Source: CAVRAW01 sp963716135
Lineage (GTDB): Bacteria; Planctomycetota; Planctomycetia; Pirellulales; JADZDJ01
Assembly (NCBI GenBank): GCA_963716135.1
Contig: OY970289.1
Location: 2,728,001-2,792,000 of the forward strand
Reading direction: 5' to 3'
DNA length: 64,000 bases
The notes under the pieces are model-generated. The model did no database searches and was not told the DNA's origin. It worked only from the letters and a program-made list of their open reading frames with translations. Below are positions 63,253 to 64,000 of the stretch, one piece after another. Each line of letters opens with the position of its first letter. Positions within the stretch are counted from its first letter, which is position 1. The position numbers and the translations under genes were made by a program.

Positions 63253-64000
63253 ATGTGGTTCCAACCGCGCATCAAACTCAAACCCTTGGCCGAATTCCTG
63301 CGCCGCTTGGGCATTTCGCTCCAATCCGGCATCGATCTCCGCACCGTGCTGGCCAACGAAGCCCGCCGTTCGTCCCCGGCGCTGCGCGGCCGAGTGGAAT
63401 CCATTCGCCTCAACATCGACGCCGGCTGGTCGTTGGCCGAAGCCTTCTGCGCCACCGGCGAATATTTCCCTCCCTTGGTACGCGAGCTGATCGCCGTCGG
63501 CGAGCAAACCGGCCACCTGCCCGAAGTCCTGCACCAACTCACGGAACATTACGAGCAACAAATCGTGCTGCGGCAAACTTTTCTTCGGGCAATCCTCTGG
63601 CCGATGATGCAACTGTTCCTCGCTTTGTCGGTCGTCGGCCTGCTGATTTATGTCACCGGCTGGATCCAGTCGGTCACCGGCACCCGAGTCGACATGTTGG
63701 GTTTCGGCCTGGTCGGCACACGTGGCTTGATCATCTATCTGCTCTTTCTCGGCACGATCGCTGCGGCGATGTACGTCACCTACCGTGCGATTGCCGCCGG
63801 AAAGCTCTGGACCGCCCCGGTGCAGCGCTTCGTGCTGCGCTTGCCGCAAATCGGCGGCGCGCTGCGCACTTTGGCCGTGGCCCGCTTCTCTTGGACGCTG
63901 CACGTGGCGCTGGACGCCGCCATGGAATTGAAACGCGCCCTGTCGCTGGCCCTGGACAGCACGCACAACATCGAATTCATCGCCGAGCGAGATGAAATCC
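63253..64000 (+). CDS. gspF: Type II secretion system F family protein (3' truncated by window edge)
   Basis: Inner-membrane platform protein of a type II secretion or type IV pilus system. From the ATG at 63253 the frame reads FLRRLGISLQSGIDLRTVL, then RVESIRLNIDAGWSLAEAFC and LIAVGEQTGHLPEVLHQLTE, the conserved GspF motifs. Transmembrane segments follow (MMQLFLALSVVGLLIYVTG and GLIIYLLFLGTIAAAMYVT), and the second F domain begins near the window end. GGAG precedes the ATG; an in-frame ATG at 63214 would add 13 residues. The gene runs off the window at 64000. It could assemble the pseudopilin system that the DUF1559 fusion protein implies. Confidence 0.9.
   Translation, partial: MWFQPRIKLKPLAEFLRRLGISLQSGIDLRTVLANEARRSSPALRGRVESIRLNIDAGWSLAEAFCATGEYFPPLVRELIAVGEQTGHLPEVLHQLTEHYEQQIVLRQTFLRAILWPMMQLFLALSVVGLLIYVTGWIQSVTGTRVDMLGFGLVGTRGLIIYLLFLGTIAAAMYVTYRAIAAGKLWTAPVQRFVLRLPQIGGALRTLAVARFSWTLHVALDAAMELKRALSLALDSTHNIEFIAERDEI

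Overview
The window looks like chromosomal DNA of a planctomycete, probably of the Pirellulales type. The evidence is a BBP7-like outer-membrane barrel protein, PEP-CTERM proteins with a dockerin-like segment, a DUF1559 pseudopilin-type domain, a planctomycete-type large serine recombinase, an integrase whose box I reads GFGNHD, and a BamA with a very long Pro/Ala-rich insert. No strain or species can be named from this. GC content appears high at both ends and visibly lower from about 28 to 40 kb and from about 54.8 to 56.5 kb.

Layout. 1-13 kb is propionyl-CoA and acyl-CoA metabolism. Methylmalonyl-CoA mutase small subunit (cut by the window start), large subunit and the MeaB chaperone lie on the plus strand. 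An operon phaR - pccB - pccA - acyl-CoA ligase - alpha/beta hydrolase runs on the minus strand. A phasin-like protein and a short-chain dehydrogenase follow on the plus strand. Together these convert propionyl-CoA to succinyl-CoA and suggest a link to polyhydroxyalkanoate granules, although no PHA synthase is present. 13.4-18.1 kb holds pyruvate:ferredoxin oxidoreductase and its dihydroorotate-dehydrogenase-like partner. 18.6-23.3 kb has a PepSY-like lipoprotein, a response regulator, a histidine kinase and an outer-membrane barrel. 23.6-25.9 kb is a solitary large serine recombinase unit with its own terminators.

26-31.2 kb is a cluster of three secreted PEP-CTERM proteins that share an inverted-repeat operator. 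One of them is fused in frame to a prepilin-type DUF1559 protein and looks like a membrane-spanning polyprotein. 31.2-35.6 kb pairs GMP reductase with a large exported nuclease. 36-39.5 kb is a GntR/ABC transporter operon. 39.9-44.6 kb is the pyrimidine biosynthesis cluster pyrB-pyrC-(pyrD inverted)-pyrF-pyrE, followed by an SGNH hydrolase and an IS3 orfA remnant.

45.87-57.53 kb is an integrated element of about 11.7 kb in a tRNA-Ser(GCT) gene, bounded by 41-bp direct repeats. It carries a tyrosine integrase, a helix-turn-helix protein, a DUF3854 primase/ATPase, terminase small- and large-subunit candidates and, at the right end, minus-strand zinc-ribbon and membrane genes. No capsid, portal or tail gene was recognised, so it resembles a phage satellite or a reduced prophage. 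57.7-64 kb returns to core functions: an M28 peptidase with PDZ domains, BamA, and a type II secretion F protein cut by the window end.

Eight otherwise intact genes have their reading frame broken by a net 1-2 bases, and every break lies on a GCGC tetranucleotide. This may be a sequence-quality signature and affects how those genes should be read. The main leads are the PEP-CTERM/pseudopilin polyprotein, the four-promoter operator family, and the terminase-bearing element that uses the 5' half of a tRNA.
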